The position numbers and the translations under genes were made by a program. Positions 1 to 5,275 of a stretch of 5,275 nucleotides of DNA are shown here, one piece after another (position 1 is the stretch's first letter; each line of letters starts with the position of its first letter). The notes under the pieces were generated by a model. It was given only the letters and a program-made list of their open reading frames with translations, made no database searches and had not been told where the DNA came from. The DNA comes from Candidatus Sumerlaeota bacterium (GTDB lineage: Bacteria > Sumerlaeota > Sumerlaeia > JADFCT01), in NCBI GenBank assembly GCA_017161665.1, contig JADFCT010000261.1:1-5275 (forward strand). The letters run 5' to 3'.

Positions 1-284
1 GTAAATCCGTCGTCATCGACATCCGGATTATAGTCGTTGGGATCGATGTTCATAAAAAGGCCGTCGCCGTCGCGGTCCAGCGTGTCGGAGGTGAGTGAAT
101 CGTCGGCGGCTTTCATCAACTCATCCCATTCGTTCCACGGAAACTCCATACCGTTCTCGTCGGCCAGCGCCTTCAATCCCACGGCCCATTCTGGGACGGT
201 TTCGTCCTGGGCGAGCGCCGGATGGGGCGCCAAAGCCATCAGGATCAAGAAAAATAAAACGACGACCTTTTGACCACTGAACAC
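1..284 (-). CDS. Secreted protein with EF-hand-like acidic repeats (3' end outside window)
   Basis: Read leftward from a GTG at 284, this frame stays open for 94 codons to the window edge, so the C-terminus is missing. Residues 1-25 form a classical signal peptide: short start with K6, hydrophobic core at about 7-20, then PALA before a likely cleavage ahead of QDE. After a Trp/Glu-rich stretch (about 32-55) comes an acidic segment with DRDGDG at 70-75, then DPND and DVDDDG up to the edge. These Asp-rich turns resemble calcium-binding loops of EF-hand, dockerin or thrombospondin type-3 repeats, so an exported calcium-stabilised protein is inferred. The start was chosen because it is the only codon in this frame that gives a complete signal peptide; ATG and TTG inside the hydrophobic core would destroy it. 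No clear Shine-Dalgarno is seen, and the GTG lies inside an inverted repeat. It follows the beta-helix gene on the same strand with a gap of about 76 nt. The full function cannot be told. Confidence 0.72.
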   Translation of the reverse strand, partial: MFSGQKVVVLFFLILMALAPHPALAQDETVPEWAVGLKALADENGMEFPWNEWDELMKAADDSLTSDTLDRDGDGLFMNIDPNDYNPDVDDDGF

Positions 285-351
285 ACGGAATACACTGAAA
301 TTGGGTTCTGTCGTCCCGCTGGGCCGACAGGCCTTTCCGTGTGTTCCGTGG
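274..351. repeat. Long inverted repeat of CACGGAA-type units between two genes
   Basis: The arms 274-290 and 335-351 pair at 16 of 17 positions. The core GAACACACGGAA at 279-290 is matched perfectly by TTCCGTGTGTTC at 335-346, and the only mismatch is 278 against 347. The left arm and its flank contain three near-copies of a CACxGAA unit. Arrays of similar 'accacggaacacacggaa' units are known to me as intergenic repeats in several uncultured bacterial groups; whether this copy belongs to such a family is inference. It lies in the gap after the leftward beta-helix gene stop at 361, and the left arm carries the apparent start codon of the next leftward gene. Confidence 0.7.
308..330. other. GC-rich stem-loop nested in the inverted repeat loop
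   Basis: CTGTCG at 308-313 pairs with CGACAG at 325-330, and CCC at 315-317 pairs with GGG at 321-323 across a three-base loop, leaving one T/C mismatch. The hairpin sits inside the 44-base loop of the larger inverted repeat. It has no T-run on either side, so it is not a standard intrinsic terminator. It could slow polymerase or protect the 3' end of the upstream leftward transcript, which is inference. Confidence 0.5.
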
Positions 352-360
352 CCTAAAAAA

Positions 361-1734
361 TCACTTGCTTTCATATTCATAGGCCCCCAGATCAACTGCT
401 TCCCCCTTCGGGCGCGTGGCGCTGTCGGCGTCGATTTGGGGCGCAAGGGCGTCCGTTCCCGCGTCGATGGCTGAGGCGTCTTTGCGCAGATGGAAATCAA
501 ATTTGCCGGGATTCACAAACAGTTCCTCCGGCCGTTCCACGACCCGATTATGATCGTCGGTCATATTCTCCCCTTCAACGGACAAGGCCGAGACCAGATT
601 ATTTCTTACGACGCAATCGGTCGAAGCCGTTCCGTTCTTGTGTTTGTTGATGCGTATCGCCGAGGGGCCGGGGCGCCGGTCATTGGGATCGATGACCGTG
701 TTGTTCACGATCCGACACCCTCGCGCCCCCAGCAGGGTGATCCCGTGATAGTGATCGACACAGATGACATTGTTTTCGACCACCCAATCGACAAACATCC
801 CGTCGAAGCAACCGATCCCCTGAAGGGCGCCGCGGTGGGGCTGGTCGGGGTCCTCGTAGTTGATGATGATGTTACCCCTCAGGACGATGCCGACCACTTC
901 GCCCGTGCCAACGCCGTCGGGACCGTTGCTCCAGCTCTGGAATCCGTCGTCATGATTGGCGTTCACATCGTAGCAGTTTTTGACCAGATTGTATTGAAAG
1001 GTTGAGTAATTGCCCAGGCCGCGCAGGCCGTCGCCGGCGAAATTGACAATCTCGTTGCGCTCGATCAGGGAATGGGAGGCGCTGACGGAAATCCCGAAAT
1101 TGACGTTTTTAAGGTGGTTGCCGCGAAGGGTGATGCGCTCGCCCTCGGCGTCGATGCCGCTGACCGCCCGTGTATTCCAATCCTCAACGGACCATTGGGA
1201 TGTATCGTCTGCCGAGCGAAGCACGCACCCCTCCACGAGCACATCATGGACGGGTCCATTCCAACCGTGAGACTGAATTTCGATCAGGTTCCTTTTCCTG
1301 GGGCCTTCTCCAAACTCCGGGCTGACATGGAGGTCCTGGATCGCCCAATGGGCGCTCGATTGAATCAGGAGGCTGCGCAAACGGGGCGTGTGGCCCTGTT
1401 GAGCGGCGATGGTGATCGGGCCGGCGTTGTAATGCTTACGGATGGTCACGTCGCCATAATCGCCCGTTCGTAGCCAGATGGTGTCGCCGGGCCGGACCGG
1501 TCCGTTTTCGTTTTTGGAAACCAGTTTGCTGCTGTCGGCTTTGTAGGGGAGGGCGTCCCATTCGCGGCTTTGGATCAAGCCCCTGTCGACGACGGCCTGA
1601 AGACTGGCCCAGGGCCGGGAGGCGCTGCCGTCGCCGTCGGCCGATCCCGATTGGGGATCGATGTAAAAATCAGCCGCCGGAACCATCAGCGGGGTTAACA
1701 ACAGGATCGATAAAAGGGTGAGTGTAATTCGCAT
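361..1734 (-). CDS. Secreted right-handed parallel beta-helix protein
   Basis: This 457-residue exported protein is probably a polysaccharide-binding or polysaccharide-cleaving beta-helix. Residues 1-21 are a signal peptide (R2, hydrophobic core 5-18, cleavage near VPAA/D). Residues 22-55 (FYIDP, then Gly/Ser/Asp-rich, SRPWASLQAVVD) are the typical entry of surface beta-helix proteins, in which a 'GSDGDGSxxxPWxxLQ' stretch precedes the coils. From about 80 to 385 there are regular coil turns such as ITLRGNHLKN, SLIERNEIVN, WVVENNVICVD, CRIVNNTVID and CVVRNNLV, with stacked Asn as in the PbH1 repeat. HDDGFQSW (261-268) is an acidic turn that recalls active-site or calcium turns of some beta-helix lyases, but I cannot assign a lyase family. 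The end, VDLGAYEYE, fits the C-terminal signature of 'choice-of-anchor Q' beta-helix proteins. The ATG at 1734 was chosen over the longer open frame because GGAG lies six bases before it and the signal peptide begins there. Confidence 0.88.
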   Translation of the reverse strand: MRITLTLLSILLLTPLMVPAADFYIDPQSGSADGDGSASRPWASLQAVVDRGLIQSREWDALPYKADSSKLVSKNENGPVRPGDTIWLRTGDYGDVTIRKHYNAGPITIAAQQGHTPRLRSLLIQSSAHWAIQDLHVSPEFGEGPRKRNLIEIQSHGWNGPVHDVLVEGCVLRSADDTSQWSVEDWNTRAVSGIDAEGERITLRGNHLKNVNFGISVSASHSLIERNEIVNFAGDGLRGLGNYSTFQYNLVKNCYDVNANHDDGFQSWSNGPDGVGTGEVVGIVLRGNIIINYEDPDQPHRGALQGIGCFDGMFVDWVVENNVICVDHYHGITLLGARGCRIVNNTVIDPNDRRPGPSAIRINKHKNGTASTDCVVRNNLVSALSVEGENMTDDHNRVVERPEELFVNPGKFDFHLRKDASAIDAGTDALAPQIDADSATRPKGEAVDLGAYEYESK

Positions 1735-1740
1735 GTTCGT

Positions 1741-1744
1741 CTCC
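1741..1744 (-). promoter_or_regulatory. Ribosome binding site that sets the beta-helix start
   Basis: On the minus strand GGAG (1744 down to 1741) is followed by six bases (ACGAAC) and then ATG at 1734. An upstream in-frame ATG at 1746 has only a pyrimidine-rich CACCTTTTACC before it and would add four residues ahead of the signal peptide, so 1734 is preferred. Confidence 0.65.
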
Positions 1745-1842
1745 ATGGTAAAAGGTGAATGAACGAATTCTGGCGCCTTTTTGCTCCCATGTCCATGGCG
1801 AACCTTGACGCCCCGGCGGCCGTTGGCGTAGCCTCCCGACTT

Positions 1843-3309
1843 ATGATGAAAACATTGTTTCTCAATCCGCCCTCTGTGAGCGGTCAAATTTACATGAAAG
1901 AAATCGGTCGGTGTGGGCGCAAGTCCGTGGCCGGTGAGTTGTGGCCCCAGACGGGTCTGGCCTATCTGGCCGCCGTGGCCGAGCGGGAGGGGCACGAGGC
2001 GCGCATCATTGACGCCATGGCCATCGGCATGAGCGTGGAAACGCTGACCGAAGCGGTAGCCCAATGGGATCCCGACCTGATCGTGGCCAACACCACGACG
2101 CCAACCTTCCGGAATGACGCTTTTGTCATCGGTGAGTTCCGGGAGCGGACCGAGGCGTTGATCGCCTGGACGGGGACCCATGTGTCCGCCCTGCCCCGCG
2201 AATCCCTCGAAGAAAGCCGGGCGGACCTGGTCCTGATCAATGAGGCCGAAGAAACGCTGGCAGAACTGCTGGAGGCCATGGAGCGGAACCTGACGCGCCA
2301 TCGGAGCGAGGATCCCGTCGATTTCCTGCGCGCCATCAAGGGCATCGCCTGGCGGGAAGTGGGCAGTGGCATTGCCCTGACCGAGCCGCGACCGCCCGGA
2401 GCGTCCCTGGATTCCTTTCCCTTGCCGGCCCGTCATTTATTGCCGAACGACGCCTATCGAATGCCCTTTTTTCCCGACGGGCCCTTCACCACGGTCATCC
2501 CCACGCGCGGGTGTCCCTGGCCCTGTACGTTCTGTCGGGCTGGCGCCGTCTGGGGCAAGCGTGTGCGGGAGCGATCGGTCGATAACATCGTCCAGGAACT
2601 GCGGCAAATCGTCGAGGCCCATGGCATTCGCAACATCGTCTTTATGACGGACTCGCTGACGCTGAATCGCCAGTGGGCCATGGACCTGTTCACGGCCATT
2701 CGCGAGGCGGCCCTGGGCATCCAATGGATTTGCAACAGCCGGGTGGACGCGGTGGATCTGCCTCTGCTGGAGGCTATGAAAGCCGCCGGATGTGTGCTGG
2801 TTTCCTATGGCGTGGAGTCCGGCGACCCCGCCATCCTCAAGGCCACGCGCAAGGGCGTGACGCTGGACCAGTCCCGCGAGGCCATGGCCCTGACGCGGCA
2901 GGCGGGGCTGACGTCGATGGCCTATTTCATTCTGGGGCTGCCGGGCGAAAGTTGGGACACTGTGAAGCGATCCATCGCCTTCGCCAAGTCCATCCGGCCC
3001 GACTATGTGAACTTTCACATCGCCACGCCCTTCCCCGGGACGAAGCTGTACAAACAGGCCAAGGCCAAGGGATGGCTGACGACGGATGACTGGAACGACT
3101 ATGAAGAAGAGGGGGCGGCGGTTCTGGAGGCCGGGGAATTGACGGCGGCAGAACTGATGAAGGCCCAGCGGATGGCGATGCGGGCCTTTTATATGCGTCC
3201 GAACCGCCTCGTGCAGGAACTGCTGTCGCTGCGCAGTCCGGCGGAGTTTCAGGCCAAGGCCCGCGCCGGATGGAAGATGTTCAAGACCGTATTCCGAGGA
3301 CGATCCTGA
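1843..3309 (+). CDS. Cobalamin-type (class B) radical SAM protein
   Basis: Residue numbers assume the ATG at 1843 (488 aa). The protein starts MMKTLFLNPPS, the usual first beta strand of B12-binding radical SAM enzymes. Residues about 3-150 follow the cobalamin-binding Rossmann-like domain (LWPQTGLAYLAAV at 33-45, WTGTHVSALP at 109-118, NEAEETL at 133-139), but no DxHxxG cobalamin-ligand motif is visible, as in several known members. The radical SAM domain has GCPWPCTFC with the 4Fe-4S cysteines C224, C228 and C231, then YGVESG (322-327) and LGLPGES (364-370). The tail has AFYMRPN (448-454), common in this class. Such enzymes use SAM and a 4Fe-4S cluster, often with cobalamin, for methylations, cyclisations or rearrangements of lipids and cofactors; the substrate is unknown here. 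The frame extends upstream to an ATG at 1759, adding 28 residues unlike the family, with an AAAGGTGA abutting it. Neither start has a well-spaced Shine-Dalgarno. It is probably the first gene of an operon with the next two. Confidence 0.88.
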   Translation: MMKTLFLNPPSVSGQIYMKEIGRCGRKSVAGELWPQTGLAYLAAVAEREGHEARIIDAMAIGMSVETLTEAVAQWDPDLIVANTTTPTFRNDAFVIGEFRERTEALIAWTGTHVSALPRESLEESRADLVLINEAEETLAELLEAMERNLTRHRSEDPVDFLRAIKGIAWREVGSGIALTEPRPPGASLDSFPLPARHLLPNDAYRMPFFPDGPFTTVIPTRGCPWPCTFCRAGAVWGKRVRERSVDNIVQELRQIVEAHGIRNIVFMTDSLTLNRQWAMDLFTAIREAALGIQWICNSRVDAVDLPLLEAMKAAGCVLVSYGVESGDPAILKATRKGVTLDQSREAMALTRQAGLTSMAYFILGLPGESWDTVKRSIAFAKSIRPDYVNFHIATPFPGTKLYKQAKAKGWLTTDDWNDYEEEGAAVLEAGELTAAELMKAQRMAMRAFYMRPNRLVQELLSLRSPAEFQAKARAGWKMFKTVFRGRS

Positions 3310-3325
3310 AAGGTCCGGGCGCGCC

Positions 3326-3334
3326 GGGAGGGAG
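3326..3334 (+). promoter_or_regulatory. Strong ribosome binding site for the membrane protein gene
   Basis: GGGAGGGAG lies five bases before the ATG at 3340, inside the 30-base gap after the radical SAM stop. It is the best Shine-Dalgarno in the window and fixes the start. It suggests the membrane protein and the translationally coupled gene after it can be made at a higher rate than the radical SAM protein. Confidence 0.7.
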
Positions 3335-3339
3335 ATCCC

Positions 3340-3789
3340 ATGAAATGGCTGTTGGCCTTGGCGGTGCTTGCGGGCGCCGGGGCGTTCATGTTTTATGAAA
3401 GTTATGTGTTCGTCACGCGACATGTGTCGGACGACCCCTTTGCCAATCCGCGTCGTTTTTTCCGACGGGCGGCGGCGACCTTTGCGCTGGTGTGCGCCAT
3501 GTGGTTGACCATCTTCGCCGAATCGGTGACTCAGTGGTTTGACAGCGCCCTCTGGAAGGTTTCCGTGCTGGCGACCATCATTCTGCTCCTGGTCTTCGCG
3601 TGTGTGATGGCCCTGCGGGACGCCTTGCGCACGGCGGGCATCGCCTTGCGCGAACAACATGCGCTCCAGCGCGAATCGGCTCAGCTGTTTCGGGAACACC
3701 TTCAGAAAAGTCGCGCCCGGGCCGGAAGCCAACGGCAAAACGATATAGATAACGCAGATGAATCATCATTGAATGGAAAAGAACTATGA
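3340..3789 (+). CDS. Small three-pass membrane protein, family not recognised
   Basis: This 149-residue protein has hydrophobic segments at about 3-24, 44-61 and 72-92. The loop between the first two contains NPRRFFRR (36-43), and the tail after the third is rich in Arg, so the positive-inside rule predicts an outside N-terminus with the loop and tail in the cytoplasm (inference). Residues about 92-125 (RDALRTAGIALREQHALQRESAQ region) look like a continuous amphipathic helix, possibly a coiled coil, followed by a polar and disordered end. No catalytic motif or cysteine pattern is visible. The gene begins 30 nt after the radical SAM stop with a strong ribosome binding site, and its TGA overlaps the next start as ATGA, so it is co-transcribed and coupled with the fusion protein gene. 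The helical cytoplasmic tail could be the docking surface for that protein, which is a guess. Confidence 0.8.
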   Translation: MKWLLALAVLAGAGAFMFYESYVFVTRHVSDDPFANPRRFFRRAAATFALVCAMWLTIFAESVTQWFDSALWKVSVLATIILLLVFACVMALRDALRTAGIALREQHALQRESAQLFREHLQKSRARAGSQRQNDIDNADESSLNGKEL

Positions 3790-4997
3790 TCGAAGTCGGG
3801 ATTATTGCCCGTCAAGGCGCTCTGGAGCCGTTGCATCGTCGGGCCCTGGAACTGGCCTGTCCGCGCATTCGCATTGTCGGCGCCGCTCATCCCGACGTGG
3901 GCGTTCTCAAATGCGTCGGCGCCATGTTTGACCTGACGGGCGACAGCCTGTTCACGGATTATCGCGACCTCCTCAGCGCGTTGCGCTTGGACGCCGTTTA
4001 TATCGCCTTCGCCGATGCGGAACAGGAACCCGCTCTCATCGCATCCATCCGCGCCGGTCTGCACGTGATCACCCATCTGCCGGAAGGCGCGCCCTCTCCC
4101 GTGACGCCCGCTGTGGCCGAGGCTATTCGGGCCACTATCGTCAAGGTCGCCTGGCTCACCCCCGGCGCCGAAGACCCGGCCCGAGAGGCGGCCGACGGCA
4201 TTCTCCAGTTCGTTCATTATCTCGAAGAAGGGGTGGGCGACTATCCAGGCAAAGACCTTGCGCCCGAGATTGAGCCGCCCGAACCGGTCCAACCCGCCTT
4301 CATCCAGCCCACGCCCTGTCTGCGCAGCCGTTCTACGCCCATCCCCAGCCTGGCGGCGGTCGTGGATGGCGACACGCTCGACGACGTCCTGGCGACGGCG
4401 CGAGAAATCTATGCCCATTGCGATATCCTGGAATTGGGGCCGCGGATTCTGGCCGCTCAGGGCCTCGGCGTCATCGAGGACATCAAAGAGCGGCTGTCTA
4501 ACCGGCTCTATCTCGCGCAATGGACCGGTGAAGCCAACGCGGCCGACCAGGTCCATGCGCTTTTGGATAAAGGCGCGGATATCGTGGCCGGCGTCGACCC
4601 GGAGGACGACGCGGTCATCGCCCAAATCGTGGCGGTGGCCCGCGAACAGGGTGGGATGGTCTGCGTCCATCTGTCCCCCCATGCGGATGTGGCCCGGCGA
4701 ACGCGGCGCCTGGAGGCGCTGGGCGTTCATATCATTGGCGTCACCCTGGACGCGACGGGCCTGAATCATGGCATCCACTCCAAAAATCCTCTGATTCGAG
4801 CGCGCCAGAACACGACGGGCCAGGTGGCGGTCACCGGCCCCTTCCTGCCCGACCACATCCACAATATCGTGGTCGCCGGCGCCAATTTGATCCTGCCAAC
4901 CCCGATTGACAAGGCGACGCCACCTGATTTTGTCGCCTTGCGCCGCCAGATTCATGAAGCCGTCGCCGTTATCCATGAGGGGATGGAGACGGATTAG
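3786..4997 (+). CDS. Fusion of degenerate Gfo/Idh/MocA-like and HPS/KGPDC-like domains
   Basis: This 403-residue protein has two recognisable halves. Residues about 1-125 follow the NAD-binding domain of Gfo/Idh/MocA dehydrogenases: MIEVGIIA first strand, FTDYRDLLSALRLDAVYIAF (56-75), and IRAGLHVITHLPEGAPSP (88-105), which aligns with 'ALEAGKHVLCEKP'. The glycine-rich loop is reduced to ARQGAL and EKP has become HLP, so the usual lysine is absent. A Pro-rich linker follows at about 155-187. Residues about 188-395 follow hexulose-6-phosphate synthase / 3-keto-L-gulonate-6-phosphate decarboxylase of the OMP-decarboxylase barrel superfamily: LELGPRILAAQGLGVIEDIK (215-234), GADIVAGVDPEDDAVI and RRLEALGVHIIGV. 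The DxKxxD catalytic motif reads AQWTGE (A244, W246, E249), and the phosphate-binding Gly segments read VTGPF and LPTPID. It is therefore probably not a formaldehyde-sugar aldolase or decarboxylase, and a binding, scaffold or changed activity is inferred. No signal peptide is seen. It starts at ATG 3786, overlapping the membrane protein gene. Confidence 0.8.
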   Translation: MIEVGIIARQGALEPLHRRALELACPRIRIVGAAHPDVGVLKCVGAMFDLTGDSLFTDYRDLLSALRLDAVYIAFADAEQEPALIASIRAGLHVITHLPEGAPSPVTPAVAEAIRATIVKVAWLTPGAEDPAREAADGILQFVHYLEEGVGDYPGKDLAPEIEPPEPVQPAFIQPTPCLRSRSTPIPSLAAVVDGDTLDDVLATAREIYAHCDILELGPRILAAQGLGVIEDIKERLSNRLYLAQWTGEANAADQVHALLDKGADIVAGVDPEDDAVIAQIVAVAREQGGMVCVHLSPHADVARRTRRLEALGVHIIGVTLDATGLNHGIHSKNPLIRARQNTTGQVAVTGPFLPDHIHNIVVAGANLILPTPIDKATPPDFVALRRQIHEAVAVIHEGMETD

Positions 4998-5014
4998 GCG
5001 GCCATGGGTGTTTT

Positions 5015-5056
5015 GACGGGGCGCATCCTTAATCGAAAAACGGCCGTCCTTTTTTT
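5015..5056 (+). terminator. Possible intrinsic terminator after the three-gene operon
   Basis: GACGG at 5015-5019 can pair with CCGTC at 5044-5048, which is followed by C and seven Ts (5050-5056). It starts 18 bases after the fusion gene stop, where a terminator would be expected. The stem is only five pairs around a 24-base loop, so it is a weak candidate; a small ACGGCCGT palindrome overlaps its right arm. Confidence 0.35.
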
Positions 5057-5059
5057 GCC

Positions 5060-5089
5060 TTGGCCTTGGCGACGGGGCGTCGATATACT
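5060..5089 (+). promoter_or_regulatory. Sigma-70-like promoter for proS
   Basis: TATACT at 5084-5089 matches five of six bases of the -10 consensus. TTGGCC at 5060-5065, 18 bases upstream, is a four-of-six -35 match. Transcription would start near 5096, giving a leader of about 35 bases before the proS ATG. The -35 is weak, and a CCTTGG tandem repeat (5058-5069) covers it. Confidence 0.45.
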
Positions 5090-5130
5090 GTCCGACCATT
5101 TCAGCAACTCATGTGAACGAGGCATTCGAT

Positions 5131-5275
5131 ATGACCGACACAAACGATAAGAATTTTATCAAGGAACTAACCAAACGAGAAGAAGATTTCTCGAAGTGGT
5201 ATATTGATCTGGTCCGTAAAACAGGTTTGGCCGATTATACCTGTGTCAAGGGCTGTATGGTGATCAAGCCCTATG
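5131..5275 (+). CDS. proS: Prolyl-tRNA synthetase, archaeal/eukaryotic-type, N-terminus only
   Basis: Only the first 48 codons lie in the window; the frame continues past the right edge. After a short polar start come EEDFSKWYIDLVRK (17-30) and LADYTCVKGCMVIKPY (33-48). These match the opening helix and first strands of type 3 prolyl-tRNA synthetases, where 'DFSxWYxDVVxKAELADYSPVRGCMVIRPYG' is the norm. The enzyme is a cytoplasmic class II synthetase that activates proline with ATP and charges tRNA-Pro. The type 3 form lacks the internal editing (INS) domain of the E. coli type and is C-terminally extended. Bacteria that carry it are scattered across several phyla. The ATG at 5131 is supported by GAGG at 5119-5122 with eight bases spacing and by the promoter-like sites upstream. 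It is a separate transcription unit from the operon before it. Confidence 0.9.
   Translation, partial: MTDTNDKNFIKELTKREEDFSKWYIDLVRKTGLADYTCVKGCMVIKPY

Noticed and set aside
37..280. Two overlapping rightward short frames at the left edge
   Set aside because: They lie opposite the secreted protein frame, which has a signal peptide and acidic repeats. The rightward products are Ser- or Arg/Pro-rich shadows.
490..1473. Rightward open frames opposite the beta-helix gene
   Set aside because: They mirror the beta-helix coding frame (Asp/Val-rich products of its complement) and lack ribosome binding sites.
1742..1798. Repeated TCCATGG in the divergent gap as operator sites
   Set aside because: Two copies of a seven-base word centred on a common palindrome are too little to claim an operator, and one lies over the beta-helix ribosome binding site by chance.
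1735..2436. Upstream extension of the leftward beta-helix open frame to a 691-residue protein
   Set aside because: It runs antisense through the radical SAM gene, and the real start at 1734 has a Shine-Dalgarno and signal peptide. The extension has the low-complexity Gly/Arg/His look of a GC-rich antisense shadow.
2437..3738. 433-residue leftward open frame
   Set aside because: It is antisense to the radical SAM and membrane protein genes, with shadow-like composition and no recognisable motif.
3702..5099. 465-residue leftward open frame
   Set aside because: It is antisense to the fusion gene, which has clear family similarity in its own frame. The leftward product is rich in Arg, Gly, Gln and His with no domain.
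1..5275. tRNA, rRNA, CRISPR array, insertion sequence or prophage elements
   Set aside because: No cloverleaf, no regular spacer-repeat series, and no transposase or integrase frame was seen on either strand.

Overview
The window comes from a GC-rich bacterial chromosome and holds six genes, two of them cut by its edges. Secreted proteins with beta-helix and calcium-loop architecture, an archaeal/eukaryotic-type (type 3) prolyl-tRNA synthetase, a class B radical SAM enzyme and an intergenic repeat of the 'CACGGAA' kind together suggest an uncultured or anaerobic lineage near the PVC/FCB groups (for example Planctomycetes, Lentisphaerae or Hydrogenedentes relatives). That placement is inference and no marker here settles it.

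Layout. The left third reads leftward. A secreted right-handed beta-helix protein (361-1734) is followed by a secreted EF-hand-like/thrombospondin-3-like protein that runs off the left edge (1-284). Between them lies a long inverted repeat with a smaller hairpin nested in its loop (274-351), whose outer arm also supplies the apparent GTG start of the second protein. At about 1735-1842 transcription diverges. The right part reads rightward: a cobalamin-type radical SAM protein (1843-3309), a small three-pass membrane protein of unknown family (3340-3789) and an unusual two-domain protein (3786-4997). The last two overlap by ATGA, and the first gap is only 30 nt, so these three look like one operon. 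A weak terminator and a sigma-70-like promoter follow, then the start of proS (5131 to the right edge).

The most interesting object is the 403-residue protein at 3786-4997. Its N-terminal third follows the NAD-binding half of the Gfo/Idh/MocA oxidoreductases, but the glycine-rich dinucleotide loop and the EKP lysine are gone. Its C-terminal half follows hexulose-6-phosphate synthase / 3-keto-L-gulonate-6-phosphate decarboxylase (OMP-decarboxylase superfamily), but the DxKxxD catalytic motif and the phosphate-binding glycines are replaced. It looks like two degenerate enzyme folds fused into one non-catalytic or repurposed protein, co-translated with a membrane protein and co-transcribed with a radical SAM enzyme. 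That three-gene unit is the best candidate for an undescribed system. A lipid- or envelope-modifying role is only a guess from the radical SAM family and the membrane partner.
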